Below the pieces are notes generated by a model, which ran no database searches, was not told the origin of the DNA, and was given only the letters and a program-made list of their open reading frames with translations. From Polyangiaceae bacterium (GTDB lineage: Bacteria; Myxococcota_A; Polyangia; Polyangiales; Polyangiaceae): a stretch of 64,000 bases of DNA. Positions 19,774 through 27,811 of this stretch are shown piece after piece. The position numbers were made by a program, and so were the translations under genes. The stretch's first letter is position 1. Each line of letters begins with the position of its first letter. The stretch spans positions 39,470 to 103,469 of the forward strand of contig JADLFU010000008.1 of NCBI GenBank assembly GCA_020849655.1, in the 5' to 3' direction.

Positions 19774-20259
19774 GTGCTGACCGCCATCCTCCTCGACGAC
19801 GCCGCGTGGACCCAGGTGGGCGAGGCCCGCCACCAGGAGTGGCGCCTCGCCATCCGCGAGATCCTCGACGAGCACGTGTTCCGCGTCGACCACGACCGCT
19901 GGCTGCTGCGCCTCTCGTGGACCGACGCCGCGCTCTCGGTGCGCTGCGAGTCGCCCGGCGCCGGCGTTTTCGCCGAGGTCTCGGTGCCGCGTGGCGAGCT
20001 CGATCCGCTCGTCCGCGACTACGCGGAGATCTGCCGCGAGCTGTCCACGCTCGACGCGGGCCCCGTCGACACGAAGAAGCTGACGGTGCTCGACCAGGCG
20101 AAGCGCGACGCGCACGACACCGCCGGCAAGCTGCTCGCGCGTCACCTCGACGCCGTCGGCCCGACGCACGACACCGCGCGCAAGCTGTTCACGCTGCTGG
20201 TCGTCCTCTGGGTCGACACCACGCAGCTCAGCATCCTCCTCCGCCCCCACGGGGTCTGA
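19774..20259 (+). CDS. UPF0262 family protein
   Basis: 161 residues. The GTG start is preceded by TAGGTT (19761-19766), seven bases upstream. Recognisable family features are the ILLDDAAW opening, a basic/aromatic DRWLLRLSW strand, GELDPLVRDYAEICRE in the middle and DTARKLFTLLVVLWVD near the end. The family is widespread in alphaproteobacteria and some other proteobacteria and has no known function. It is the last gene before the triplicated hairpin repeat, which may serve as its 3' end. Confidence 0.75.
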   Translation: MLTAILLDDAAWTQVGEARHQEWRLAIREILDEHVFRVDHDRWLLRLSWTDAALSVRCESPGAGVFAEVSVPRGELDPLVRDYAEICRELSTLDAGPVDTKKLTVLDQAKRDAHDTAGKLLARHLDAVGPTHDTARKLFTLLVVLWVDTTQLSILLRPHGV

Positions 20260-20309
20260 CCCGCGCCGCATCCCGCGGACGGGCGCGCTGGCGGGGTTCG
20301 CGTGCTCGC

Positions 20310-20690
20310 CGTACTTGTGTACGGCGGCGCGCGACGCCCGCCGCCTGCGCATCCCGCCGCGGGCGCGGACGCGGGTCAGACGCGGCGACGATCCGGGGGG
20401 CGGACGATCGGGGGCGGACGTGGGTCGGCGGCGACGATCGGGGGGCGCGCGCAGCCGTACTTGTGTACGGCTGCGCGCGACGAACCCCGCCATCGCATCC
20501 CGCCGCGGGCGCGGACGCGGGTCAGACGCGGCGACGCTCCGGGGCGCGGACGATCGGGGGGCGGACGTGGGTCAGACGGGGCGACGATCGGGGGGCGAGC
20601 GCAGCCGTGCTCGTGTACGGCTGCGCGCGGCGAACCCCGCGAGCGTGGACGATCGGGGGGCGGACGGGGCGGACAGGATCAGCGGCGGCG
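20310..20690 (+). repeat. Three tandem ~148-bp units, each with a strong hairpin
   Basis: Units start at 20310, 20456 and 20606 (the third is shorter). Each starts CGTrCTyGTGTACGG and continues with a GC-rich body holding GACGATCGGGGGGCGGACG blocks. The start of each unit is the loop side of a hairpin. In unit 2 the stem is perfect over 15 pairs: 20446-20460 pairs with 20465-20479 around the loop TTGT. Unit 1 has an 8-bp stem. Unit 3 keeps about 12 pairs with one G-T pair, which is tolerated only in the plus-strand RNA. No credible gene lies in 20260-20694. Confidence 0.8.
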
Positions 20691-20694
20691 GCGA

Positions 20695-22188
20695 TCAGAT
20701 CACCCTGCCTCGCTCGACGCGCAGGGTGCGATTGGTGAGCTTCGCTGCGAACGCGTCGTCGTGGGTCACGAGCACGATCGCGCCCGGGTACGCGGCGAGC
20801 GCCGCCTCCAGCCGCTCGATGCTCGGGAGGTCGAGGTGGTTCGTCGGCTCGTCGAGCACGAGCGCCCACACTTGCCGCGAGAGCGCCTCGGCCAGGAGGA
20901 GCTTGCGAGCCTCGCCGGGCGAGAGGTGCGCGGCCTCGGCGCAGAGGACACGCCCGGGCTCGCTCCCCAGCGCGGCGAAGATCGAGAGCACGCGCCCCGC
21001 CTCCTCCGCCGACAGCGCGCGCAGCCGCGAGAGAGAGCGCGCGCGATCGTCCTCGGTCAGCTCCTGCGGGAGGAACAGCGCGCGGTCCAGGCAGCGGCTC
21101 GACCCGACGAGGGCGTCGAGCAGCGTGGTCTTCCCCGCGCCGTTCGGCCCGGCGATGCGCACCCGATCGTCGCGCCCGACGGTGACGCGGACGTCACGGA
21201 GCACGGCGCGCTCCCCGCGCAGCAGCGACCGCTCGTCCACGTGGAACAGCACCGGCGAGCGCGCCCGCTCGAACCCGGCGAACACGCGCCCGCCGAGGGT
21301 CGGATCGCGCTCGACGACGGGCACCTCCTCCCTCGCGCGCGCGAGCACGGTCTTCGCCACAGCGGCGATCCGCCCCGCCTTCGAGGCGCCCCACGACGCC
21401 CTCGTGCTCGCGAGGGCGCCGCGCGCGTCGCTGTCATGCTTGCTCTTCATGCGACGCCCCGCGCTGACGCTCCTGGCCGCCGCCGCCTGGGCGCGGCGCG
21501 CGGCGTCGAGCTGCGCCTCGTGAGCTCGCACGCGCTCGCGGGCCTCGGCGTGCGCGCGGAGCTCCTCGGCGCGCGCGCGCTCCCAGAGCGCCTTCGCGTC
21601 GGAGTAGCGCCCCGGCCACTCTGTGAGCGCGCGCCGATGCAGGCGCAGCGTCGAGCTGGAGAGCGCGTCCAGGAGCGCGCGATCGTGCGAGACGATCACG
21701 CCGAGCCCCGTGAAGCGACGCAGCGCCGCGAGGAGGCTGTCGCGCGCGGCCGCGTCGAGGTGGTTCGTCGGCTCGTCGAGCAAGAGGACGTCCGGCTCAC
21801 GCGCGAGCGCGGCGCCCACCTGCCACCGCTTGCGCTCCCCCGGCGACAGCGTCGCCCAGCGGCCGATGGCGCCGGCGTCGAGCGCCAGGCGTCCCCGCAG
21901 CTCGGCCGCGAGGCTGTCGTCGCGCGAGGCCAGCGCGTCGACGTCGGGGCCGCGGCGGTCGACGGTCTGTCGACAGTGGATCACGAGCGCGTCCGGTGGT
22001 GAGCGCGTGACCGCGCCCTCGTCGGGCGGGAGCTCGCCGGCCAGCACGGAGAGCAGCGTCGATTTCCCGGCGCCGTTCGCGCCGACGAGGCCGTGGAAGC
22101 CCCCGTCGAGCGTCAGGGACACATCTTCAAAGAGGGGCGCAGCGGCCGCCCACGCGGCGCTGACGCCGCGCAATCGCAGCACAGTCAT
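20695..22188 (-). CDS. ABC-F family ATPase (translation factor / resistance type)
   Basis: 497 residues, two ABC domains on one chain and no membrane segment. Domain 1: Walker A GANGAGKSTLL, signature LSPGERKRW, Walker B and H-loop LLLDEPTNHLD and SHDRALL. Domain 2: GPNGAGKTTLL, LSPGEARKLLLAEAL, LVLDEPTNHLD, VTHDDAF. The linker between them (about residues 215-290) is charged and helical and carries RRMKSKHDSDARG. ABC-F proteins act on the ribosome, either as translation factors or to displace antibiotics. It resembles the short two-domain resistance-type group, but the target is unknown. The ATG at 22188 has GGAG five bases upstream; a GTG at 22194 is less likely. Confidence 0.88.
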   Translation of the reverse strand: MTVLRLRGVSAAWAAAAPLFEDVSLTLDGGFHGLVGANGAGKSTLLSVLAGELPPDEGAVTRSPPDALVIHCRQTVDRRGPDVDALASRDDSLAAELRGRLALDAGAIGRWATLSPGERKRWQVGAALAREPDVLLLDEPTNHLDAAARDSLLAALRRFTGLGVIVSHDRALLDALSSSTLRLHRRALTEWPGRYSDAKALWERARAEELRAHAEARERVRAHEAQLDAARRAQAAAARSVSAGRRMKSKHDSDARGALASTRASWGASKAGRIAAVAKTVLARAREEVPVVERDPTLGGRVFAGFERARSPVLFHVDERSLLRGERAVLRDVRVTVGRDDRVRIAGPNGAGKTTLLDALVGSSRCLDRALFLPQELTEDDRARSLSRLRALSAEEAGRVLSIFAALGSEPGRVLCAEAAHLSPGEARKLLLAEALSRQVWALVLDEPTNHLDLPSIERLEAALAAYPGAIVLVTHDDAFAAKLTNRTLRVERGRVI

Positions 22189-22397
22189 GTTCACTCCAGA
22201 CCCAGGCGCGGGGCGCGCGCGGTGACACTCGAGAGGACGTCGTCCTCGTGGCGATCGGGGTCGGGTGAATCAGGTCATGCCCACGCTGGCGGCCAGCGCG
22301 GTGCCCCGTCTACCACACCCGCTCGAGGAGCGCACGACGGTGAGGTGGGGCGCGCCGCGCTTGCGGACCGGCCTCGCGGGGTGGCACCCTCGGGGTC

Positions 22398-23828
22398 ATG
22401 CGCGCGTTCGCTTGCTTCGCCTCCCTGATCACCCTCATCGCCTGTGGAGCGCCCACCGACCAGGCGTCCACCCCCGCGGGGGCCGCCGTCGCGTGCGAGG
22501 GAGACACCAGCCTGCTCGGGGGCAAGCCGTGCGCCAACGAGGGGGAGGGCTGCCGGAGGTGCTCTCACCCGCCGAACGGCTTCCGACTCGTCTGCCAGGA
22601 CGGGACATGGTCGCGGACGTCGTTGGACGGGTTCTGTGACGATGGCATGCCGCCTCCGTCGAAGGGGGGCGCCGGCGGCGGCCAGGGTGGCAGCGGGGGC
22701 AAGAGCGGAGGAGGCGGCCTGGGGGGTGTCGCTGGCGAGGGTGGCAGCGGGGGCAAGAGCGGAGGCGGCGGCCTGGGGGGTGTCGCTGGCAACGCTGGCA
22801 GCGCTGGCGACGCTGGCGGGGGCGGAGACGGAGGTGGTGGCGGCTTCACTGGCAACGCTGGCAGCGCAGGCAGCGGCGGCAACAGTGTGGGCGGAGGGTC
22901 CGGGGGCGTCGCGGGAGGCGGCGTCGCGGGAGGCGCTGGTGGATCGTCTGGCGGCGGTGGGGGCCCGGCGGGCAGCGGCGGCGCCGCGGGCAAGGGGGCG
23001 TCGCTCCCTGGCGGACCGCGGGCGACGTGGCTGTGGGGCTCGGCCGTGGTGAAATCCCCCGCGGGGCGCGCGGCGTTCTTCGCGTTCGCGGGCTCCCATG
23101 ACGTCACCGGCGTGTACGCGGAGGCGCAGTCGCTCATCCCCGAGGCGCCCGGCGAGCTCGGGTCCTTCGTCGCCGAGGCGGGCGCGCGCGGCATCGAGGT
23201 CGAGCTCCTGTTCGGCTACGAGATCTGGGCGCGGGCGAGCGAGCACGCGAAGGCCGTCGCCATCGCGCAGAGCGCGGTCGCGTTCTCGGCGGGGCTGTCG
23301 GGCGCCCGGCCGGTCGGGCTGCACTTCGACGTCGAGCCGCACCAGCTCGCCGAGTGGAAGGCCGGCGGCGCGAGCGAGGCCCAGATCGCGTCGGAGTTCG
23401 TCGATCTGCTGGAGAAGCTGCGCCAGGTGACGGCGGGCACCGGCCTGCGGCTGAGCGTGGACATCCCGTTCTGGTACGACGGCCGGCCGCTCACGCGAGG
23501 GGGGACGACGAGGCCGCTCAGCGAGTGGGTCGCCGACAGCGTCGACCGGATCGTGCTGATGGACTACCGCGACGCCGCGGCCGGCTCGGACGGCATCGTC
23601 GCGCACGCCGCGGACGAGATCGCGTACGCGTCCTCGATCGGCAAGCAGGTGGTGATCGGCGTCGAGACCCAGTGCGGCCTCGACCCGCCGAAGATCACCT
23701 TCTGCGAGGAGGGCGCCGCGGCGCTCGACGCCGCGCTCGCGGAGACGGTCGCGGCGCAGGTGGGCAAGGGCGGCTTCGCCGGCGTGGCGGTGCACGACTA
23801 CGAGGCGTACTCGGCCCTGAAGCCCTGA
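22398..23828 (+). CDS. Lipoprotein with Gly-rich stalk and TIM-barrel glycosidase-like domain
   Basis: 476 residues. Signal peptide with lipobox LIAC at about residue 16. A small Cys-containing module (residues 30-80, CANEGEGCRRC...LVCQDGTW...GFCDDG) is followed by a stalk of GGSGGKSGGGGLGG repeats (about 88-205). Residues 210-476 look like a TIM barrel: RATWLWGSAVV, VELLFGYEIWA, VGLHFDVEPHQL, RLSVDIPFWYDG, DRIVLMDYRD and a final GFAGVAVHDYEAY. The DVEPH and MDYRD motifs recall glycoside hydrolases of the GH18 clan, but no exact catalytic signature is certain. It has no close operon partner. Confidence 0.75.
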   Translation: MRAFACFASLITLIACGAPTDQASTPAGAAVACEGDTSLLGGKPCANEGEGCRRCSHPPNGFRLVCQDGTWSRTSLDGFCDDGMPPPSKGGAGGGQGGSGGKSGGGGLGGVAGEGGSGGKSGGGGLGGVAGNAGSAGDAGGGGDGGGGGFTGNAGSAGSGGNSVGGGSGGVAGGGVAGGAGGSSGGGGGPAGSGGAAGKGASLPGGPRATWLWGSAVVKSPAGRAAFFAFAGSHDVTGVYAEAQSLIPEAPGELGSFVAEAGARGIEVELLFGYEIWARASEHAKAVAIAQSAVAFSAGLSGARPVGLHFDVEPHQLAEWKAGGASEAQIASEFVDLLEKLRQVTAGTGLRLSVDIPFWYDGRPLTRGGTTRPLSEWVADSVDRIVLMDYRDAAAGSDGIVAHAADEIAYASSIGKQVVIGVETQCGLDPPKITFCEEGAAALDAALAETVAAQVGKGGFAGVAVHDYEAYSALKP

Positions 23829-23863
23829 GCGCGCCGGGCCACGCCAGGCGGCGGCGAGTGGTG

Positions 23864-24048
23864 CTCAGCATGGATTTCGGGAGCCCAGACCGCGAGTGCC
23901 GAAGTCCGAAGCGGAATTTCGAGCCGGATGGGGCTGGAGCCGCGCGCAGGCCTGGCCGTGCCACGTCGAGCACGGCTTCACCCGAGGCGGCCGGTGGACG
24001 CGAGGAGTCCGGCGCAGGCGACGAAGGGCCCCCGAAAACCATGCTAAG
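23864..24048. mobile_element. MITE-like element with 23-bp terminal inverted repeats
   Basis: 185 bases. The left end (23864-23886) begins CTCAGCATGGATTTCGGG; the right end (24048-24026, read on the minus strand) begins CTTAGCATGGTTTTCGGG. The 23-base ends match at 20 positions. The inside holds no transposase. Reading from the right end, the first 77 bases are shared with 2681-2757. The element lies between the stop of the glycosidase-like gene and the start of the cNMP gene at 24064. Its right end supplies a TAAGAG box 13 bases before that start. No clear target duplication is visible. Confidence 0.7.
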
Positions 24049-24063
24049 AGTCGGGGCTCGCCC

Positions 24064-25401
24064 ATGCCTGCGCCCCCTCCGCTCCCGGGGAGCCCCCCCG
24101 ATCCCTCGCCCATCGACAAGGCGATCGCGCTCGCAGCGCGGGGCGAGCGTGACGCCGCGCTCGGCGCGGTGACGTCGTACGTCGAGTCCGATCCCGCGTC
24201 GCCGACCGGCCTCGTCTTGCTCGGGCGCCTGCTGTCGGAGCTGGGGCAAGAGGCAGAGGCGAAGCTGGCGCTGGCGACCGCCGCCACCCGCGCGATCGAC
24301 GCCGGCCTCTTCGCGCTCGCGGTCGTCGCCGCGTCGTCGCACAAGCGCCTCGATCCTTCGGCGACGCCGCACGCCGAGATCGCGCGCGCGTTCGCGAAGG
24401 GCTCGCGGCGCTACACCGAGGGCCAGGCGCCTCCCCCGCGGATGCGCAGCGTCGCGCCGCCTGCGCCGGCGGCGGGCGGCGTCGAGCGCGCGGGCAAGGC
24501 CGTCGCCGCGGCCGCGCGAGCGCTCGAGGAGGCGAAGGCGTCGCGCGCGACCGCCCCGCGGCTCGCGGCGCCGCCGCTGTTCTCGACGATCTCCGAGGCG
24601 CCGCTCGCCCGCCTGCTCGAGGCCTTCGAGGTGCGCGCGTTCGACGCGGGGGCGCGGATCATCGAGCAGGGCGCGCCGGGCGCGGAGGCCTTCGTGCTCG
24701 CGCGCGGCGAGCTCGAGGTCGCCCGCGAGCAGGAGGACCGGCCGCCCATCTCGCTCGCGAGGCTCCAGCCGGGCGCGATCTTCGGCGAGATGGCGCTCCT
24801 GTCCCGCGCGCCCCGCGCGGCGAGCGTCGTCGCGACGCGCCCCGGGTTCGTGCTCGTCGCGGGCAGGGCCGCGCTCGACAAGGTGGCCGAGTCCGAGCGG
24901 AGCGTCGCCACCGAGCTCGCGGCGTTCACCCGGCGTCGCATGCTGCAGAACCTCGAGCGCACGAGCGCGGTGCTGTCGGCCGTGTCGTCGGCGCAGCGCC
25001 CGGCGCTCTTCGAGCGGTTCGTCGCCCGGACGTTCGAGAAGGGTCACAAGCTCATCGAGCAAGGCGCGGAGGCGGCGGGGCTCTTCGTCATCGCGTCGGG
25101 CGAGGTCGCGGCCATCCGCCAGGACGGCGACGAGTCGCTGGTGCTCGCGACGCTCGGCCCCGGCGACACCGCCGGCGAGGTCGCGCTCGTGCTCCGCCGC
25201 GCGGCGAACGCCGACGTCGTCGCGACGCACCCGACGGTCGCGCTCTTCCTGCCGAAGGAGTCGTTCCTCGGGCTCATCAAGGAGCACCCGGTGCTGCTCG
25301 CGGAGCTGTACGCCGTCGCCATCCAGCGCGACGACGAGACGTCGCAGATCGTCGGCGGCGACACCGAGGAGATGACCGTCGACGACTTCGTGGTCGTCTG
25401 A
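24064..25401 (+). CDS. Protein with two cyclic-nucleotide-binding domains
   Basis: 445 residues. The N-terminal ~110 residues are helical and TPR-like (AALGAVTSYVESDPASPTGLVLLGRLLSELGQ). Two cNMP-binding domains follow, at about 175-300 (PGAIFGEMALLSRAPRAASVVA) and 310-425 (PGDTAGEVALVLRRAANADVVA). The phosphate-binding cassette is near-canonical in the first (FGEMALL-x6-RAA) and weaker in the second (AGEVALVLRRAAN). There is no kinase or DNA-binding domain, so it may be a cAMP/cGMP sensor that acts by protein contact. The ATG at 24064 is chosen because the frame upstream runs into the MITE-like element. The CDF transporter gene begins three bases after its stop. Confidence 0.85.
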   Translation: MPAPPPLPGSPPDPSPIDKAIALAARGERDAALGAVTSYVESDPASPTGLVLLGRLLSELGQEAEAKLALATAATRAIDAGLFALAVVAASSHKRLDPSATPHAEIARAFAKGSRRYTEGQAPPPRMRSVAPPAPAAGGVERAGKAVAAAARALEEAKASRATAPRLAAPPLFSTISEAPLARLLEAFEVRAFDAGARIIEQGAPGAEAFVLARGELEVAREQEDRPPISLARLQPGAIFGEMALLSRAPRAASVVATRPGFVLVAGRAALDKVAESERSVATELAAFTRRRMLQNLERTSAVLSAVSSAQRPALFERFVARTFEKGHKLIEQGAEAAGLFVIASGEVAAIRQDGDESLVLATLGPGDTAGEVALVLRRAANADVVATHPTVALFLPKESFLGLIKEHPVLLAELYAVAIQRDDETSQIVGGDTEEMTVDDFVVV

Positions 25402-25403
25402 CG

Positions 25404-26471
25404 ATGCCCGCCCCCGCCCCCGCCGCGCGCCAGCGGCGCCTGCTCGTCGCGGTCCTCGCGCTCACCGGCACGTTCTGCGTCACGGAGCTCGCGCTCGGGT
25501 TCGTCGCGAAGAGCGAGGTGCTGAAGGCCGACGCCCTGCACCTCTTCACCGACGCGATGGCGCTCGTGCTGTCCCTGACGGCGATGTGGCTCGCCGAGCG
25601 CGATCCGACGGCCGCCTTCCCCTTCGGATGGTCGCGCGCCGAGCCGCTCGCGGCGGTGACGAACGCGGTGTTCCTGCTCGGCGGCACGGTCGCCATCGTG
25701 AGGAGCTCGATCTCCGCGCTGCTCGGGCGCGCCGTCGACGGGGATCACCACGGCCCCGCCGTCGGGCTGATGGCGGCAGTCGGCGCGGGCGCCCTGGTCG
25801 TCAACAGCGTCTCCGCGTACCTGTTGCACCGCGGGATCGGGCACCACCACCACGACCACGCGGGCCACGTCCACGACGCGCACGGTCACGGTCAGCACGA
25901 CGAGCACGAGCACGAGCACCACGACCACGCGCACCACGAGCACGGGCACCACCGCCACGAGCCTCACGGAGGCGGCGCGGCCTGCGAGCACGCCCACGCC
26001 GACGACGCGACGGTCCTCGACACATCAAACAACCCCAACAAGCGCCACGATCACTCGCTGAACCTCCGCGGCGCGTGGCTGCACGTGATGGGAGATCTGC
26101 TCGGCGGGATCGTGGCGCTCGCGACGGCCGCCGCGGTGCACCTCGGCGCGCCGCACTCGGTCGATCCGATCGCGGGCCTCGCGATCGCGGCGTTCCTCCT
26201 CGTCGGCGCGGTGAGGCTCCTCCGCGACGCGGGCCGGGTGCTGCTGCTCGGCGCGCCGGCGGCCGTCCCGGTCGCGCGAGTGCGCGAGCTGGTGGGCGCG
26301 GTCGACGGCGTCGACGCGATCGACGCCGTGCACAGCTGGTCGCTGGGCGCTGGGCGCTACGCGGTCGCGCTCCGGCTCCGGGGCGCGGTGGCCCCGGCGG
26401 ACGTGGAGGGCGCGCTCCGACGGCGGTTCGACGTCGCGCACGTCTGGGTGCACGTCGAGGCCTCGCCATGA
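25404..26471 (+). CDS. Cation diffusion facilitator (CzcD/ZitB-type zinc exporter)
   Basis: 355 residues with six membrane helices. The metal site is visible: His46 and Asp50 in ADALHLFTD (helix 2) and the HVMGD motif in helix 5. Between helices 4 and 5 lies a very His-rich loop (about residues 145-205, many HDH, HEH and HHEH runs), which binds metal in the cytoplasm. It should export Zn2+ (or Co2+/Cd2+) in exchange for protons. The C-terminal cytoplasmic domain (VPVARVRELVGAVDGVDAIDAVHSWSL) is intact. Start and stop overlap or touch the neighbours, so it is co-translated with the cNMP protein and TsaE. Confidence 0.92.
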   Translation: MPAPAPAARQRRLLVAVLALTGTFCVTELALGFVAKSEVLKADALHLFTDAMALVLSLTAMWLAERDPTAAFPFGWSRAEPLAAVTNAVFLLGGTVAIVRSSISALLGRAVDGDHHGPAVGLMAAVGAGALVVNSVSAYLLHRGIGHHHHDHAGHVHDAHGHGQHDEHEHEHHDHAHHEHGHHRHEPHGGGAACEHAHADDATVLDTSNNPNKRHDHSLNLRGAWLHVMGDLLGGIVALATAAAVHLGAPHSVDPIAGLAIAAFLLVGAVRLLRDAGRVLLLGAPAAVPVARVRELVGAVDGVDAIDAVHSWSLGAGRYAVALRLRGAVAPADVEGALRRRFDVAHVWVHVEASP

Positions 26472-26923
26472 GCTCGACGCTCGCCCTGCCGACGCGCGGC
26501 GCGACGATCGCCCTCGCCCGCCGGCTCGCGGCCGCGCTCGCGCCTGGAGATCTCCTGCTCCTCGAGGGCCCGCTCGGCGCCGGCAAGACGTACCTGTCGC
26601 GCGCCCTCGTGCGCGCGCTCGGCGTCGACAGGCGGACGCGCGTGACGTCGCCGACCTTCGCGCTCGTGCACACCTACGCGGCGCGCCTCGAGGTGTGGCA
26701 CGCCGATCTCTACCGGGTGATCTCGGGCCCGGAGGTCGACGAGCTCGGCCTGCGCGCCGCGCGCGACGCCGGCGCGGCGCTCCTCGTCGAGTGGGGCGCG
26801 CGCTTCTGCCGCGAGCTCGGCGGCGACGCGCTCCTCTTGACCCTGTCCGTCGAGCCCCGCACGGTGGCGCTCGAGGCGAGCGGGCCGCGCGCGCGGGCGC
26901 TGCTCGAGGGGCTGCCGCGATGA
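26468..26923 (+). CDS. tsaE: tRNA threonylcarbamoyladenosine biosynthesis ATPase TsaE
   Basis: 151 residues, normal size. The P-loop is EGPLGAGKTYLSRALVRAL (about residues 34-52). SPTFALVHTY and the HADLYR motif follow, then LLVEWGARF. TsaE works with TsaB and TsaD in making t6A37 of ANN-decoding tRNAs. The ATG at 26468 overlaps the stop of the CDF gene (ATGA), and its own stop overlaps the start of the MlaE gene. The longer open frame upstream is antisense or out of frame with the CDF gene. Confidence 0.92.
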   Translation: MSSTLALPTRGATIALARRLAAALAPGDLLLLEGPLGAGKTYLSRALVRALGVDRRTRVTSPTFALVHTYAARLEVWHADLYRVISGPEVDELGLRAARDAGAALLVEWGARFCRELGGDALLLTLSVEPRTVALEASGPRARALLEGLPR

Positions 26924-27720
26924 GCGTTCCGAAGGCGAAGAAGCCGCCCAGCGCGCTCGCGCGGATCCTCGCGCCGCTCGCGTCGGTGCTCGACGACATC
27001 GGCACGACGGTGACGCTGACGCTGGAGACGCTCTTCTGGATGGTGCGGCCGCCGTATCGCTTCACGCTGCTCGTGCGGGCGATGGAATTCATCGGGGTAC
27101 AATCCATCTTCATCATCTCGCTGACGGGCATGTTCAGCGGGATGGTGCTCGCGCTGCAGATGGTGCACGCGCTGAAGGGCTTCAACCAGCAGGGGCTCGT
27201 CGGCGGCATCGTGGTCGTGTCGCTGACGCGCGAGATCAGCCCCGTGTTCTCGGGGCTGATGGTGACGGCGCGCGCGGGCAGCGCGCTCGCGGCCGAGCTC
27301 GGCAACATGCGCGTCACCGAGCAGATCGACGCCATCACCACGATGGGCGTCAACCCCATCCAGTACCTGCTCGCGCCGCGCCTGGTCGCCTCGGTGCTGA
27401 TGTTGCCCTTGTTGTGTGTGCTCTACACCTGCATCGGCATGTTCGGCGGCTACCTGGTCGCGGTCGTTCTCTTGAACATCGATCCGGGCGTGTTCTTCGA
27501 GCGGATGCGCCAGCTGGCGACCGGCGACGATCTGTTCATGGGCATCGTGAAGTCGGCGGCGTTCGGGTTCCTCATCAGCGCGATCTCCACCCGGCAGGGG
27601 TACTTCGCCTCGGGCGGCGCGCGAGGCGTGGGGCTCGCGACGACGCGCGCGGTCGTGCAGAGCGCCGTCGCGATCCTCGTCGCGAACTACATCATCACGT
27701 CGATCCTCACGAAGGTCTGA
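26920..27720 (+). CDS. mlaE: MlaE-family ABC transporter permease
   Basis: 266 residues with five to six membrane helices, typical of MlaE/YrbE permeases. The family signature around GLVGGIVVVSLTREISPVFSGLMVTARAGSALAAELGNMRVTEQIDAI is intact. MlaE with the ATPase MlaF and the MCE protein MlaD moves phospholipids between inner and outer membrane. No MlaF is present anywhere in this window, and an MCE protein appears only at 35029, separated by five unrelated genes on both strands. The ATG overlaps the tsaE stop, so it is expressed with tsaE and the CDF gene. Gene symbol is by family, not proven orthology. Confidence 0.9.
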   Translation: MSVPKAKKPPSALARILAPLASVLDDIGTTVTLTLETLFWMVRPPYRFTLLVRAMEFIGVQSIFIISLTGMFSGMVLALQMVHALKGFNQQGLVGGIVVVSLTREISPVFSGLMVTARAGSALAAELGNMRVTEQIDAITTMGVNPIQYLLAPRLVASVLMLPLLCVLYTCIGMFGGYLVAVVLLNIDPGVFFERMRQLATGDDLFMGIVKSAAFGFLISAISTRQGYFASGGARGVGLATTRAVVQSAVAILVANYIITSILTKV

Positions 27721-27811
27721 CCAGGGCCCTTCTGGAGGAGCGGGATCCATCGTGAGCCGGCTCGGCGAGGATGGGTTGATGAGCGCGGCGAGAGGCGTAC
27801 CATGTGCGGCC

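Noticed and set aside
17127..19853. 908-codon open frame antisense to the MMPL transporter
   Set aside because: Composition is Arg/Asp/Glu/Val-rich without motifs, and it mirrors the transporter codon for codon.
20310..20690. Possible CRISPR array
   Set aside because: Units are ~148 bases with no constant short repeat plus unique spacer layout, only three copies, and no cas genes nearby.
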